Source: Dehalococcoidia bacterium
Lineage (GTDB): Bacteria; Chloroflexota; Dehalococcoidia; Lucifugimonadales; Lucifugimonadaceae
DNA length: 64,000 nucleotides
Direction of reading: 5' to 3'
Assembly (NCBI GenBank): GCA_022819585.1
Contig: JAJEGY010000019.1
Location: forward strand, 97,260-161,259
A program made the position numbers and the translations under genes. Below the pieces are notes generated by a model. That model was not told the DNA's origin. It did no database searches and was given only the letters and a program-made list of their open reading frames with translations. Each line of letters opens with the position of its first letter. Positions within the stretch are counted from its first letter, which is position 1. Positions 27,726-36,353 of this stretch are shown one piece after another.

Positions 27726-28208
27726 TCAAACCAATTCAAGATCGCTGGATATGTCGATGCCCCCCGAAAGGCTCCGATAAACCGGGCAAGAGTTGGCATG
27801 CACCCGCATCACCCGATCAACCGCATCCTGCTTCTCCTGTAACAAAGCTGGGTCGATCTTCAACTTGTACGTGACGTGGATCCTCTTGATAACCAGAACA
27901 TTCCCCTCCTTCTCAATCTCCCCGAGAGTATCCGATTCCAGATAACCCTCACCAGCCGGAATACCGCGCGCCTCAAGGGCACCGCCAAACGTGCCGGTCA
28001 TTCAACCGCCGGTAGCGGCAACAATATAGTCCAAAGTCGTCGCGTGCGGCTCCGAAACATCAGGACTGACACCGTAGTGCTCCGCAACCTCGGAGTGCAC
28101 TCCAAACTTCACCGCACCGTCTATAGGCAGATGAGCGACCCTCAACGGACCTTTAATTCGCTCCAGCCTCACGTGAGAGCGGTAAGCCACTGCGTCGTTA
28201 TTGTTCAT
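27726..28208 (-). CDS. OsmC-family protein with in-frame TGA at the Cys position (candidate selenoprotein)
   Basis: Read through one TGA (28004-28002), this is a 160-codon OsmC/Ohr-type protein: HATTLDYIVAATGG, then TGA, then MTGTFGGALEARGI and a C-terminal HANSCPVYRSLSGGI. The family has Cys exactly where the TGA stands, and the second Cys (in SCPVY) is intact. Upstream AAGGATCGAGAGAG gives a good ribosome site for ATG 28208. Both halves look well conserved, with no other lesion. Six bases after the TGA a GGCAC/GTGCC stem with loop GTTTGGCG could be a bacterial SECIS, although the loop is closer to the TGA than usual. Alternatives: a nonsense-mutated pseudogene or a sequencing error. OsmC-like selenoproteins have been reported from marine metagenomes. 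Confidence 0.7.
27978..27995 (-). promoter_or_regulatory. Possible SECIS-like hairpin
   Basis: Minus-strand GGCAC (27995-27991) pairs with GTGCC (27982-27978) around GTTTGGCG, beginning six bases behind the in-frame TGA. G at the first loop position agrees with bacterial SECIS, but the spacing is shorter than typical. Weak on its own. Confidence 0.3.
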
Positions 28209-28299
28209 GCCTGGTACTCTCTCGATCCTTCTTGGTGGTAGATTGGTTTAGGATACCGCGCGGTGTCCCGATCAATGAAAATTCCAGCAAGATGAACCG

Positions 28300-28752
28300 A
28301 TGAAAAAATTTTTCCGAGTGCCGCCAGCATTCCCGATCCTTTTCACACTCATCGCCGGCGTCGTGCATAGCACCGTTTGGGCGTTCGAACCCCTGAACGA
28401 TCCTTGGAACTACATCAGCGGCGGTTTCATTATCTCGATCGCGATCTTGATGTTCGTGATCGCCGTAATGACCTTCCGAAGACGCGGTGAGAGTTTCGAC
28501 ATCCGACGACCCACAAGTCAACTGGTAACGAACGGCATCTACGCCTCCTCGCGCAATCCGGCTTATCTCGCAATGCTGTTGGCGATATTCGGTATCGGAT
28601 GCGTCGCCAATTCACTCGCCATCATTCTGGCCGTCATCCCAACATTCATCGCCTTCAATTGGTACACAGTTCCTCGGGAGGAACGGTACCTCCGTCGCAC
28701 CATCGGCCACGAATACGAGGAATACACCAAACGCGTCAGAAGATGGCTTTGA
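28300..28752 (+). CDS. Isoprenylcysteine carboxyl methyltransferase-like membrane protein
   Basis: 150 residues with four or five membrane spans (FPILFTLIAGVVHSTVWAF, FIISIAILMFVIAVMTF, LAIILAVIPTFIAFNWY). The C-terminal signature NGIYASSRNPAYLAMLLAIFG and PREERYLRRTIGHEYEEYTKRVRRWL matches the ICMT/PEMT group of SAM-dependent membrane methyltransferases. In bacteria the substrate is usually unknown (lipid or small isoprenoid). Convergent with pheA, ten bases apart. Confidence 0.88.
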   Translation: MKKFFRVPPAFPILFTLIAGVVHSTVWAFEPLNDPWNYISGGFIISIAILMFVIAVMTFRRRGESFDIRRPTSQLVTNGIYASSRNPAYLAMLLAIFGIGCVANSLAIILAVIPTFIAFNWYTVPREERYLRRTIGHEYEEYTKRVRRWL

Positions 28753-28761
28753 TATAGCCTC

Positions 28762-29604
28762 TCAGCAAACTTCCGTCGACACAGGGTAAGAACCCAGAAC
28801 CTTAACCAACGGAGCGAAGTCTCGCAGGCCCTCTAAAGTCTCCTTAACTCCCGGATCAGTCCGATGCCCGACGAAATCGAGCAAGAAAACGTAGTTGCCG
28901 AGTTCATCGCCCGCAGGACGGGATTCGATTTTGGTGAGGTTGATGTTCCGCCGGGCAAACGGTTCCAACGCCTTGTAAAGCTGCCCCGGTGTGTCCCGGT
29001 TCATGAAACTGAATACGATGCTGGTCTTGTCTGAACCAGTGGCTTCGTGATCGGTAGATGCGAGGATTACAAAACGGGTCACGTTGTTCTGGCGGTCTTG
29101 AATACCTTCTCTGATGATCGGTAGATCAGCCAAGTCGGCAGCGCGACGCGGGCCAACCGCAGCGACTTCGCGGCTTTCACTTTTCACTCGATACACCGCT
29201 TCAACTGTGCTGGCGGTGCCAACGCGGGCGGCATTCGGAATGTGCGTATCGAGGAATTCACGGCATTGAGACAACGCTTCAGGCTTCGACCTGACTACTT
29301 TAATCTCCGAGAGTTCAACGCCGGAATGTGCTATCAAACACTGTTCGATGCCCAGAAGCATCTCGCCGCGGATCTGTACGTCTGGCGTTTTCACCAAGAA
29401 GTCAGTTATATCGATCACTGACCCGCCAACACTGTTCTCAATCGGCACTATCGCCTCGTCGACATCGCCATTAACCAGCGCACCCACCACATTGTGCATC
29501 TCAGAAAAACCGACTCGTTCCCAATCTTTAGGCGCGTACACGTGACATGCTTGATCGGTGAAAGTCCCCTCAGGACCCAGATACGAGATACGTTTAGGCG
29601 ACAA
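28762..29604 (-). CDS. pheA: Prephenate dehydratase
   Basis: 280 residues. Catalytic domain: YLGPEGTFTDQA, VPIENSVGGSV, the TRF motif in NNVTRFVIL. C-terminal ACT regulatory domain: TPGQLYKALEPFARRNINLT followed by ESRP, the phenylalanine-binding site. Converts prephenate to phenylpyruvate in phenylalanine synthesis. Its start overlaps the preceding trkA gene by 11 bases, so it is translationally coupled to a potassium-uptake operon, an odd functional pairing. Confidence 0.95.
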   Translation of the reverse strand: MSPKRISYLGPEGTFTDQACHVYAPKDWERVGFSEMHNVVGALVNGDVDEAIVPIENSVGGSVIDITDFLVKTPDVQIRGEMLLGIEQCLIAHSGVELSEIKVVRSKPEALSQCREFLDTHIPNAARVGTASTVEAVYRVKSESREVAAVGPRRAADLADLPIIREGIQDRQNNVTRFVILASTDHEATGSDKTSIVFSFMNRDTPGQLYKALEPFARRNINLTKIESRPAGDELGNYVFLLDFVGHRTDPGVKETLEGLRDFAPLVKVLGSYPVSTEVC

Positions 29605-30277
29605 TCGAAGAGAACCTCTGTCCAGTCAGCACGTACGCAAGTTCATCGAGTGCCTCGACAGGGCACGACGCTATCACTTCCTCGCCGCCCAGTATCACCG
29701 TGTCCTCGTTCGGCACAAACGGCGATCCAACATTCGAGACGATCAAGCAGATGATAATCCCGTAAGGCAACGCAAGATCGCGAAAACGATTGCCCACCGA
29801 TTGCGCTGTCGGCGGTATCTTCATCGAGATCAATTTCTCGTTCCGATCATTCAACGTCATCAACTCCGCCATCGGGTGGTGAAGCAAAGTGCCTGCAAGA
29901 TTTGCCAAAATCACATCGGTACGACTAACTATCGAATTGACACCAGCCGCGAGAAAAAGATTCGAATCGGTGCTGTCGTTGACTATCGAGACAACGTTCG
30001 ACACCTGGAACGTGAACTTCGCAAGTTGACAGGAAGCCAAGTTTACGGCGTCGTCTCCAGTAGTGGCGATGAATGCGTCGCAACGGTCGATACCTGCGTT
30101 TTGCAACGTAAACTCTTCCGTCGCATCGCCCAATAGCACGACGTTGCCCAACGCCTTGCGAGTCAATGCGACCCGGCTTTCGTCCATATCCAGCATCAAC
30201 ACCTCGTGTCCGGCATGGATCTGGGAATATGCAGTCCGAGTGCCTAGCGCGCCGCACCCGACGATGATCACATACAT
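29594..30277 (-). CDS. trkA: TrkA/KtrA-type potassium channel regulatory subunit
   Basis: 227 residues: RCK-N Rossmann domain (YVIIVGCGALGTRTAYSQ, with an Asp ending the second strand, MLDMDESR) and an RCK-C domain from about residue 140 (ISMKIPPTAQSVGNRFRDL, then VIASCPVEALDELA). It binds NAD(H) or ATP and gates the membrane subunit. Third RCK protein of the operon; overlaps pheA. Confidence 0.9.
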   Translation of the reverse strand: MYVIIVGCGALGTRTAYSQIHAGHEVLMLDMDESRVALTRKALGNVVLLGDATEEFTLQNAGIDRCDAFIATTGDDAVNLASCQLAKFTFQVSNVVSIVNDSTDSNLFLAAGVNSIVSRTDVILANLAGTLLHHPMAELMTLNDRNEKLISMKIPPTAQSVGNRFRDLALPYGIIICLIVSNVGSPFVPNEDTVILGGEEVIASCPVEALDELAYVLTGQRFSSIVA

Positions 30278-30305
30278 TTCGGATCAACCATCTCGTTGAG
30301 CGAGC

Positions 30306-30761
30306 TCAATCGAAGTCCAAAACCTCTGGCTCGCCATCTTCTTCTCTGACGTTCATATTAAGCGTGTCAACCAAGTCAGACAACGCAAGTGTGTACGGAT
30401 TGACGGTTCGGATCCCGAAGCGTTCGTAAATCTTGCTCAAAGCGTCGTTGGTCACTACTGCCAAGACTTGATCAACCCCGTACGTCATCTTGGCCTTGAG
30501 CGAAGTCAACCCGTTTTCAGCCGGTGTACGCAACGCCGCAACGAATAGATCGGCACCACGGATGTCCATCGCGACCATCGTGTCGTCAAGAGTCGGCTTA
30601 GCCTCGAACACCTCTACGTTCTCACGCGCAATGAGGTCGCCTGGGAATGAACGGATCCTACGCCCGTCTTCTTCAACGATCAACACGTCATGACCAGCCT
30701 CACTCAAGAGATCGGCCATCACTATGCCCAATCGATCATGACCTGCGATTATCACTCTCAT
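30306..30761 (-). CDS. RCK-N-only TrkA-like protein
   Basis: 151 residues carrying only the nucleotide-binding RCK-N domain (RVIIAGHDRLGIVMADLL, LIVEEDGRRI). The glycine motif is altered: GHDRLG in place of GxGRxG. The C-terminal domain is missing, and the end is acidic. It lies between usp and trkA in the potassium operon and may pair with the full-length TrkA proteins as a regulatory half-subunit. Confidence 0.85.
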   Translation of the reverse strand: MRVIIAGHDRLGIVMADLLSEAGHDVLIVEEDGRRIRSFPGDLIARENVEVFEAKPTLDDTMVAMDIRGADLFVAALRTPAENGLTSLKAKMTYGVDQVLAVVTNDALSKIYERFGIRTVNPYTLALSDLVDTLNMNVREEDGEPEVLDFD

Positions 30762-30824
30762 ATGTTCCGCTCAGTTGTAGCTGATTTCGACGCTAATGTG
30801 CCCTGCCGCATCGATTTCGACCTT

Positions 30825-31310
30825 TCAGCGTCCGTTCGTCGTTACGGCTTCGACCTGCATGTTTGGGTGATCATTCGTCATCTCGAAATCCTGCTCTGCC
30901 TCCCGTACCAAGATCACCGCGCAAGGAGCATGCACAATCAGATACTCGGAATCCGAATCGAGGTCTCTGGAGTCGATCCTGCTGATGACTTTTGCCGACA
31001 ACACTATCGCTTCAGCACCGAAATCGAGGGCCTCCCGCACCAAAACCGGCCCAATCGACCTCGCCTGCAGAATCGCGCCCTGCACTTCACCGCGCAGACC
31101 CGAAGCACGCTCCGCATCTTGTAGGACCCTCTCAGCCCGAGCATAACTCTCAGGATCTGTTGCATCCAACGAATACCTGTGACCCACAACTATCACGTGC
31201 ACAAAACGAATGCTGCGATTGTTCCTCGGCGATAGACTGACCGCAGTTTCCACTACCTCCAAATCCGTGTCATCTCCCCGGACTAGACACACTATCCTCG
31301 AGTAACTCAT
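30825..31310 (-). CDS. Universal stress protein (UspA family)
   Basis: 161 residues with the Usp layout: RIVCLVRGDDTDLEVVETAV, middle FVHVIVVG, ILQARSIGPVLVREALDFGA and a late SEYLIVHAPCAVILVRE. The ATP-binding GxxGS motif is not conserved, so it is of the non-ATP type. The start overlaps the upstream ktrA stop by four bases. Usp proteins commonly accompany Trk/Ktr channels, possibly sensing nucleotide state. Confidence 0.87.
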   Translation of the reverse strand: MSYSRIVCLVRGDDTDLEVVETAVSLSPRNNRSIRFVHVIVVGHRYSLDATDPESYARAERVLQDAERASGLRGEVQGAILQARSIGPVLVREALDFGAEAIVLSAKVISRIDSRDLDSDSEYLIVHAPCAVILVREAEQDFEMTNDHPNMQVEAVTTNGR

Positions 31311-31966
31311 CCCGCCAACTCGTCAACCAACTCTTTCCGACCCGAAACTACGATCTCATCCGCCGACTGCACACGTTCGTCTAAATCCGGTATCATTCGG
31401 GCGTTTTGGTCCCGGATCAACGCCAACACTGAAAGGTGATCGAGATCGCTAAATCCTGAGAACCCAGCTTCCCGCAAAGTCTTGCCGGTCAGGTTCTCAG
31501 GAGCTCGAAGTCGACTGATGCCTTGATCACCTCCAAGCGAAATATAGTCCGCGACATTTGGGGTGAATAAAGTCTGTGCCAGCCTCATACCCGCCTCTTC
31601 TTCCGCGTTGATCACGCGCTGGCAACCTATGCGCTGCAGCGTCTCTGCATGTAACTGGTTCCGTGCCCGTGCAACCAGCATCGGAATCTCGAAAGAACGT
31701 AGCAGCACAGTTGCCATAATGCTCGATTCCACGTTCCGGCCGATTGCCACGATAGCCACGTCGAAATTCTCCACACCCAGATCCCGCATCAAAACTTCAT
31801 CCGTAACATCGCCCGCTACCGAGTAGGTCACACGCCCGATCAAATCTTGAATCCGCGATTGATCGCTGTCTATCGCAAGAACATCGTGCCCCATCTGAAA
31901 CAACCCCGTAGCAACATGCGAACCGAAACGTCCCGCGCCAGCAACTAGTATGTTTTGGATTGCCAT
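31307..31966 (-). CDS. ktrA: KtrA-type RCK protein
   Basis: 219 residues from ATG 31966 (AGGGAT ribosome site); the open frame upstream overlaps ktrB. RCK-N: NILVAGAGRFGSHVATGL and LAIDSDQSRI; RCK-C: ISRLRAPENLTGKTLREAG with a C-terminal SADEIVVSGRKELVDEL. It should form the cytosolic gating ring on the KtrB channel encoded immediately before it. Confidence 0.93.
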   Translation of the reverse strand: MAIQNILVAGAGRFGSHVATGLFQMGHDVLAIDSDQSRIQDLIGRVTYSVAGDVTDEVLMRDLGVENFDVAIVAIGRNVESSIMATVLLRSFEIPMLVARARNQLHAETLQRIGCQRVINAEEEAGMRLAQTLFTPNVADYISLGGDQGISRLRAPENLTGKTLREAGFSGFSDLDHLSVLALIRDQNARMIPDLDERVQSADEIVVSGRKELVDELAG

Positions 31967-32012
31967 GATTGGGATCCCTATGCTTGGCGGTTGAGAAAAC
32001 CACAAGTAAAGG

Positions 32013-33476
32013 TCAACCGATTCTAACCTCTTCCGTCGGCAACGAGTAGCGCTGCTCAACCTGACTGCCAGCCATCAATAGTGCTAACGTCAGGGGACCA
32101 AACCGTCCCAAAAACATCGCCGTGACTATCAACAGCTGCGTAGGTATATTCAGCTGCGACGTTATACCTGTGTCCAAACCTACTGTGCCTGCCGCCGAAA
32201 TCACTTGGAAGAACACATCTCGGTATGGCAGATCCGACTGAAGCTGCAGCGCTAGATAACCCATCAGCAACACGATAGCTGCCGACGCCGCTCCAAGCAC
32301 AAACGCCCGTTGGACTATCGGCGGTCTGATCTGGCGCCGGAATACATACACGCGGCTCCGGCCCGACATCGTCACGATCGCCGCAATTACCATTACCATC
32401 ACCGTCGTGATCTTGATGCCACCGGCAACCGTGCCCGAGACTCCGCCGATGAACATCAACAACTCAGTTGCAATGTCCGTCGCGCTCGAAGCCTCGCCAT
32501 AATTGATCACCGAGAACCCCGCCGTTCGGCCAGATATCGTGTGGAACGTCGCATCCGAGACCTTTTGCACCATACTCCCCTCTCCTGACGTCCCCGGATT
32601 GTTCCATTCCCCCGCGGCGTAGGTTACGAATCCCGCTAACAACAGAACGCTCAGTCCGACCAAAATCAACTTGCTTTCCAGTCGCAACGTCCTGAAGCTG
32701 CGTTTGCGCCACACATCACTCCAAAGAACATAACCCGTACTCCCAAAGAATATCGACAACCCAAACACAAACAGTGTGAAATAGTCGGATTTAAAACCGT
32801 GAAGACTATCGCCACCAACAACATCGTTCGGTAAAACCTCGATCCCAGCGTTGTTGAACGCCGAAATCCCATGGAATAGCGCAAACCAAATGGTCTGCCA
32901 AAATTCGAAACCATCCCAAAGACCCCGCACGAACGTCCAGTAAACCCAAATCACAACTGTCGCGACGATCTGCGACACCACCGCGAACAGAACTATGTTC
33001 CTCACCAAAATCGTTATCCCGCCTAATCCTCCCCAACCAAGCCCTTCTCTGACTATCAATCGATTCTGAAGCCGCAACTGCTGACCGATAAGGATGATTA
33101 GGAACGCGGCTCCAGTCATGAACCCTAGACCGCCGATGAAGATCAGCGCCAAAATCACGCTTTGACCAAACATCGTCCAATGTTCAAGAGTGTCCACCGT
33201 TACAAGACCTGTCACTGTCACTGAAGTCGTTGCCGTGAACAGGCAAGTGATCGGGGAGGCGACTCCCGGTCCTTTACTCGCAATCGGCAGCATCAGCAAC
33301 CCCGTCCCTATAAGGTCGATGATGAAGAAGCCGTAGACTAGAGACATCGGCGACGTGAAACCCCGCACCGAAACCGAACGCGGGGCCACATCCACATCCG
33401 CCGGATGCGTCTGAGTTGCACGCGGTACCCGAACGACCTGATCGCCGATCCTCGGTCCATTGTGACGACTACGCAT
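32013..33476 (-). CDS. ktrB: KtrB/TrkH potassium transporter membrane subunit
   Basis: 487 residues. Four P-loop repeats each keep their filter glycine: TATTSVTVTGLVTVD, HGISAFNNAGIEVL, HTISGRTAGFSVI and ISAAGTVGLDTG, separated by paired membrane helices (MSLVYGFFIIDLIGTGLLML opens the first). It imports potassium (or Na/K) and is gated by KtrA. First gene of a six-gene operon: ktrB, ktrA, usp, RCK-N, trkA, pheA. Confidence 0.95.
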   Translation of the reverse strand: MRSRHNGPRIGDQVVRVPRATQTHPADVDVAPRSVSVRGFTSPMSLVYGFFIIDLIGTGLLMLPIASKGPGVASPITCLFTATTSVTVTGLVTVDTLEHWTMFGQSVILALIFIGGLGFMTGAAFLIILIGQQLRLQNRLIVREGLGWGGLGGITILVRNIVLFAVVSQIVATVVIWVYWTFVRGLWDGFEFWQTIWFALFHGISAFNNAGIEVLPNDVVGGDSLHGFKSDYFTLFVFGLSIFFGSTGYVLWSDVWRKRSFRTLRLESKLILVGLSVLLLAGFVTYAAGEWNNPGTSGEGSMVQKVSDATFHTISGRTAGFSVINYGEASSATDIATELLMFIGGVSGTVAGGIKITTVMVMVIAAIVTMSGRSRVYVFRRQIRPPIVQRAFVLGAASAAIVLLMGYLALQLQSDLPYRDVFFQVISAAGTVGLDTGITSQLNIPTQLLIVTAMFLGRFGPLTLALLMAGSQVEQRYSLPTEEVRIG

Positions 33477-33561
33477 ATCTCAAACCACGCCCCATTGAGC
33501 AGAGCGGATGCGGAAATTCTAGGTTAACCAAGGTAAACCTCGTTGACCGCTGTTTCAATCC

Positions 33562-34347
33562 CTACAATCCCGAACGTATAGCACCCTCGGCATCGGCCAA
33601 GACCGAAGCATGCTCATAGTCCTCGACATCCCGCCTCAAAACCTCTCCTTCTCCCCCGTCACTAATCTCCAAAACACGCTCAACCATCCGGGGCACTGCA
33701 CGCACAACATTGTCCACAATCGTGATCGACGCGTCCCGAGACGTCCGAGACATCGGATTCAAATCCACAGCGATAACCGCCTTCCCTATCGCCCGCAACG
33801 CACCGCACCTATCTCCATCCTCCAACGGCACAAAAACCACGTCCGCACGCGCAATACCCTCCGGGTTGACGTAACGCCGACCGCTGCTCAAAGTCTCAAT
33901 CACCGCTTCCTTACTCGGCCTCAAGATGTCCGCACCTCCGAAGCCGATCAAATGAGCAGCGATCGCATCCACTCTCTCCTCGCTGTGATGAAAGATGTTC
34001 ACTTCCAACGGCGCACACGTCACTTCCGACAACTTCACCAACTCCCCAGGCACTAACGCAGCCGCATTCCCATTCACCGAAATAACAGGCCGTTCAGCCA
34101 AAAGCAGAGCCGCAACCGCAGCCCGAATCGCTATCTCCGCAAACCCACGCGTCCGCTCGCCTATCAAATAGTCAAACGCCTCGCCCCTGCCATGCGCTAT
34201 CAACCCGTGCTCAGACGTGATACCCAAATGCACACCTTCAACTAACCGCTCCCGAATCAGCAGAGAATCTCGCCGCGGATGCGAAGCAAGCGACGCCCCG
34301 ACATCATCCACACCGCCCCGCGTATGTGAGCCGTGCAGTTCTCCCAA
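33562..34347 (-). CDS. 4-phosphopantoate--beta-alanine ligase (archaeal type)
   Basis: 261 residues with near-signature stretches of the archaeal phosphopantothenate synthetase family: SHPRRDSLLIRERLVEG, GLIAHGRGEAFDYLIGE, RPVISVNGNAAALVPGEL, EVNIFHHSEERVDAIAAHL and KAVIAVDLNPMSRTSRDAS. In archaea this enzyme joins 4-phosphopantoate to beta-alanine in coenzyme A synthesis, replacing bacterial PanC; it works with pantoate kinase. Most bacteria lack it. It starts two bases behind a GNAT gene. Confidence 0.9.
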   Translation of the reverse strand: MGELHGSHTRGGVDDVGASLASHPRRDSLLIRERLVEGVHLGITSEHGLIAHGRGEAFDYLIGERTRGFAEIAIRAAVAALLLAERPVISVNGNAAALVPGELVKLSEVTCAPLEVNIFHHSEERVDAIAAHLIGFGGADILRPSKEAVIETLSSGRRYVNPEGIARADVVFVPLEDGDRCGALRAIGKAVIAVDLNPMSRTSRDASITIVDNVVRAVPRMVERVLEISDGGEGEVLRRDVEDYEHASVLADAEGAIRSGL

Positions 34348-34349
34348 AC

Positions 34350-34811
34350 TCAGATCTCTTTCGTGAAGACCTTCAGATGCGCACTGGTAAAACCGTTGCG
34401 CTCCAAAAACTCAGCATCCCGAACATCTTCTTCAAGCAACACCGCAAACATATTCGTCACACCCTCCGCTTTCGCCTTCGCCGTCAATGCATCCACCAAA
34501 CGCGACCCGATCCCTTGTCGCCTGTAGTCGGGATGCACCGCCATCGCAACAACCCTTGCCCCCGGCGGCAACCCATACGACGCCGTTTGCCGCTCCGACA
34601 TCAAAAATCCCACTATCTGCCCCGCCAAGTTCTGATCGACCGCAACAAAGCACCCCCAAGGTGCATACTCCAACGAGTCCAACGCGATAATCTCCAACAC
34701 CCTCCCAACGTATTGGTCCCACGTCGTCGACCGATCCGGACCACGAATCTCCTGGTCGAGCACCATGACGCTCTCGGCGTCGCCCTGTTGCATCTCGCGT
34801 ATAGCGATCAA
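34350..34811 (-). CDS. GNAT-family N-acetyltransferase (RimI-like)
   Basis: 153 residues: IREMQQGDAESVMVLDQEI start, AVHPDYRRQGIGSRLVDAL is the acetyl-CoA motif A (R/QxxGxG/A), and ERNGFTSAHLKVF closes the fold. N-terminal protein acetylation is one possible role. Directly upstream of the phosphopantothenate synthetase gene, so probably co-transcribed. Confidence 0.9.
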   Translation of the reverse strand: MIAIREMQQGDAESVMVLDQEIRGPDRSTTWDQYVGRVLEIIALDSLEYAPWGCFVAVDQNLAGQIVGFLMSERQTASYGLPPGARVVAMAVHPDYRRQGIGSRLVDALTAKAKAEGVTNMFAVLLEEDVRDAEFLERNGFTSAHLKVFTKEI

Positions 34812-34829
34812 TCTCTATGCTCCTGACAC

Positions 34830-35798
34830 TCAGTTGACAATATTGATCGGAGAACCTCTAAGATATGCCAACGTGTTCTCCACAACGCCTTGATTCAACA
34901 GATCAAGTCCCTCTGGCGTCATATCCGCAATATGCGGCGTCAAAACAACCTGCTCGCATTTCAGGATCGGACTATCCTTCGGTATCGGCTCCTCTTCAAA
35001 AACATCCAACGCCGCACCTGAGATTCGACCCTCGTTCAACGCCTTGACCAGTGCCTCCTCGTCAACAATTGGCCCTCGAGCAACATTCACCAATATCGCA
35101 TCCGGCTTCATCAACCCGATCTCATGCGCCCCGATCAGCTTCTCGGAATCCGGAGTCAGCTTCGTGTGAATCGTGATCACATCCGACTCTGCCATCAACT
35201 CATCCAACTCCACGTACCTCACCCCCAGCCTCTCCGCACGCTCATCCGACGGATTAAACGTATACGCAATCACATTCATCCCAAACGCATTGCACATCCG
35301 AGCCATCTCCGCACCAATATTCCCCGTACCTACAATTCCCACCGTCTTGCCGCTCACAAACATCCCGTCCTTCTTCACCCACTCCCCCTGACGAGTCATC
35401 TCCGTATACCAAGCAGCACGCTTCGCCGCCGCAAACATCAATCCAAAAGCATGCTCCGCAACTACCGGCGCCGTCTTCCCTGGAATATTCGATACCGTGA
35501 TCCCACGCTCACGCGCCGCATCCAGATCTATCGAATCCGTCCCAATCCCGCACACCGAGATAAACCGAAGATCTGGCAAAACTTCAAACGCATCATCCCG
35601 CCACTCCAGATAGCTTCTTGAGTTGATGATCGCCGTCGCACCCTGCGCACGCTCGATCTTCTGCTCGAACGTCTCGCAACGCGTCGGGAATATCTTCACA
35701 TCCGCAACACCTTCGAAATCCGCCATCCGTGGCGACCCTTGACACTGCGCAGGATCGTCCGAGGGCACCACCACTAGAGGCCGGTCTCCGTTCGTCAT
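34830..35798 (-). CDS. D-2-hydroxyacid dehydrogenase (phosphoglycerate-dehydrogenase-like)
   Basis: 322 residues from ATG 35798 (GGTGAAAG site); the longer frame begins in non-family sequence. NAD-binding GTGNIGAEMARMCNAFGM, ARERGITVSNIPGKTAPVVAEHAF, NVARGPIVDEEALV (catalytic Arg), LDVFEEEPIP (Glu) and LTPHIADMT (His) give the full catalytic set. No ACT domain, so not a regulated SerA; likely reduces or oxidises a 2-hydroxyacid of unknown identity. Confidence 0.92.
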   Translation of the reverse strand: MTNGDRPLVVVPSDDPAQCQGSPRMADFEGVADVKIFPTRCETFEQKIERAQGATAIINSRSYLEWRDDAFEVLPDLRFISVCGIGTDSIDLDAARERGITVSNIPGKTAPVVAEHAFGLMFAAAKRAAWYTEMTRQGEWVKKDGMFVSGKTVGIVGTGNIGAEMARMCNAFGMNVIAYTFNPSDERAERLGVRYVELDELMAESDVITIHTKLTPDSEKLIGAHEIGLMKPDAILVNVARGPIVDEEALVKALNEGRISGAALDVFEEEPIPKDSPILKCEQVVLTPHIADMTPEGLDLLNQGVVENTLAYLRGSPINIVN

Positions 35799-35914
35799 CG
35801 ATCTTTCACCCTTTATGCATCGCGTTACAGTTACAGTCACATAAACTTACAAGCCCCTCCCGACGCAATCGCAACCGCGCCGGAAAGAGCTCGTAGATAA
35901 AGCGCTATCTCGCG

Positions 35915-36307
35915 TTAAACGCGCTCTTCTTCGTCCGACTGCGGTGCAGACTCGAACTCCGCCATCACCGGCATGTCCTCGCCATTCGAAGACGAGTTCC
36001 GACCGACGCGTTGACGGAACGACGAAGCAACGTTCGCCGCCTCTGCCCGAATCTCTTCGAGACGCTGACTCGTCGAGTCCAGCAACTCTTCCATCTGTTC
36101 GCGCGCGTCGCTTGTGCGATCCATGAACTGCTCGCGGGCCGAACCCGTTCGGTCCCAAAGCTGCTCGCGCGCACTATCCGTGCGGTCCATGAGGTCGGCC
36201 CGCATCTCTGATCCCGACTTCGGTGCCAGCAGAACGCCGACCGCAAAGCCTGCGATCCCGCCTAGAATCACTCCTGCCAGAAAGCTATCGCCACTTCCAT
36301 TTGCCAC
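35915..36307 (-). CDS. YtxH-like membrane protein with DRT-AREQ repeats
   Basis: 130 residues: a single membrane span (FLAGVILGGIAGFAVGVLLAP) ending in KSGSEMR, the YtxH hallmark, then three near-perfect 11-residue repeats (DRTDSAREQLW, DRTGSAREQFM, DRTSDAREQME) predicted as coiled coil, and an acidic tail. Paired with the DUF948-like gene upstream, a frequent YtxH neighbour. Possibly a cell-envelope scaffold. Confidence 0.87.
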   Translation of the reverse strand: MANGSGDSFLAGVILGGIAGFAVGVLLAPKSGSEMRADLMDRTDSAREQLWDRTGSAREQFMDRTSDAREQMEELLDSTSQRLEEIRAEAANVASSFRQRVGRNSSSNGEDMPVMAEFESAPQSDEEERV

Positions 36308-36353
36308 GATTTATCTCCATTTCCTTGGTTTCAATTCCAATGAGATTTCTCTC

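Noticed and set aside
27566..27799. Minus-strand frame with a hydrophobic stretch downstream of OsmC
   Set aside because: It overlaps the C-terminal part of the OsmC gene in another frame and has no ribosome site or known motif.
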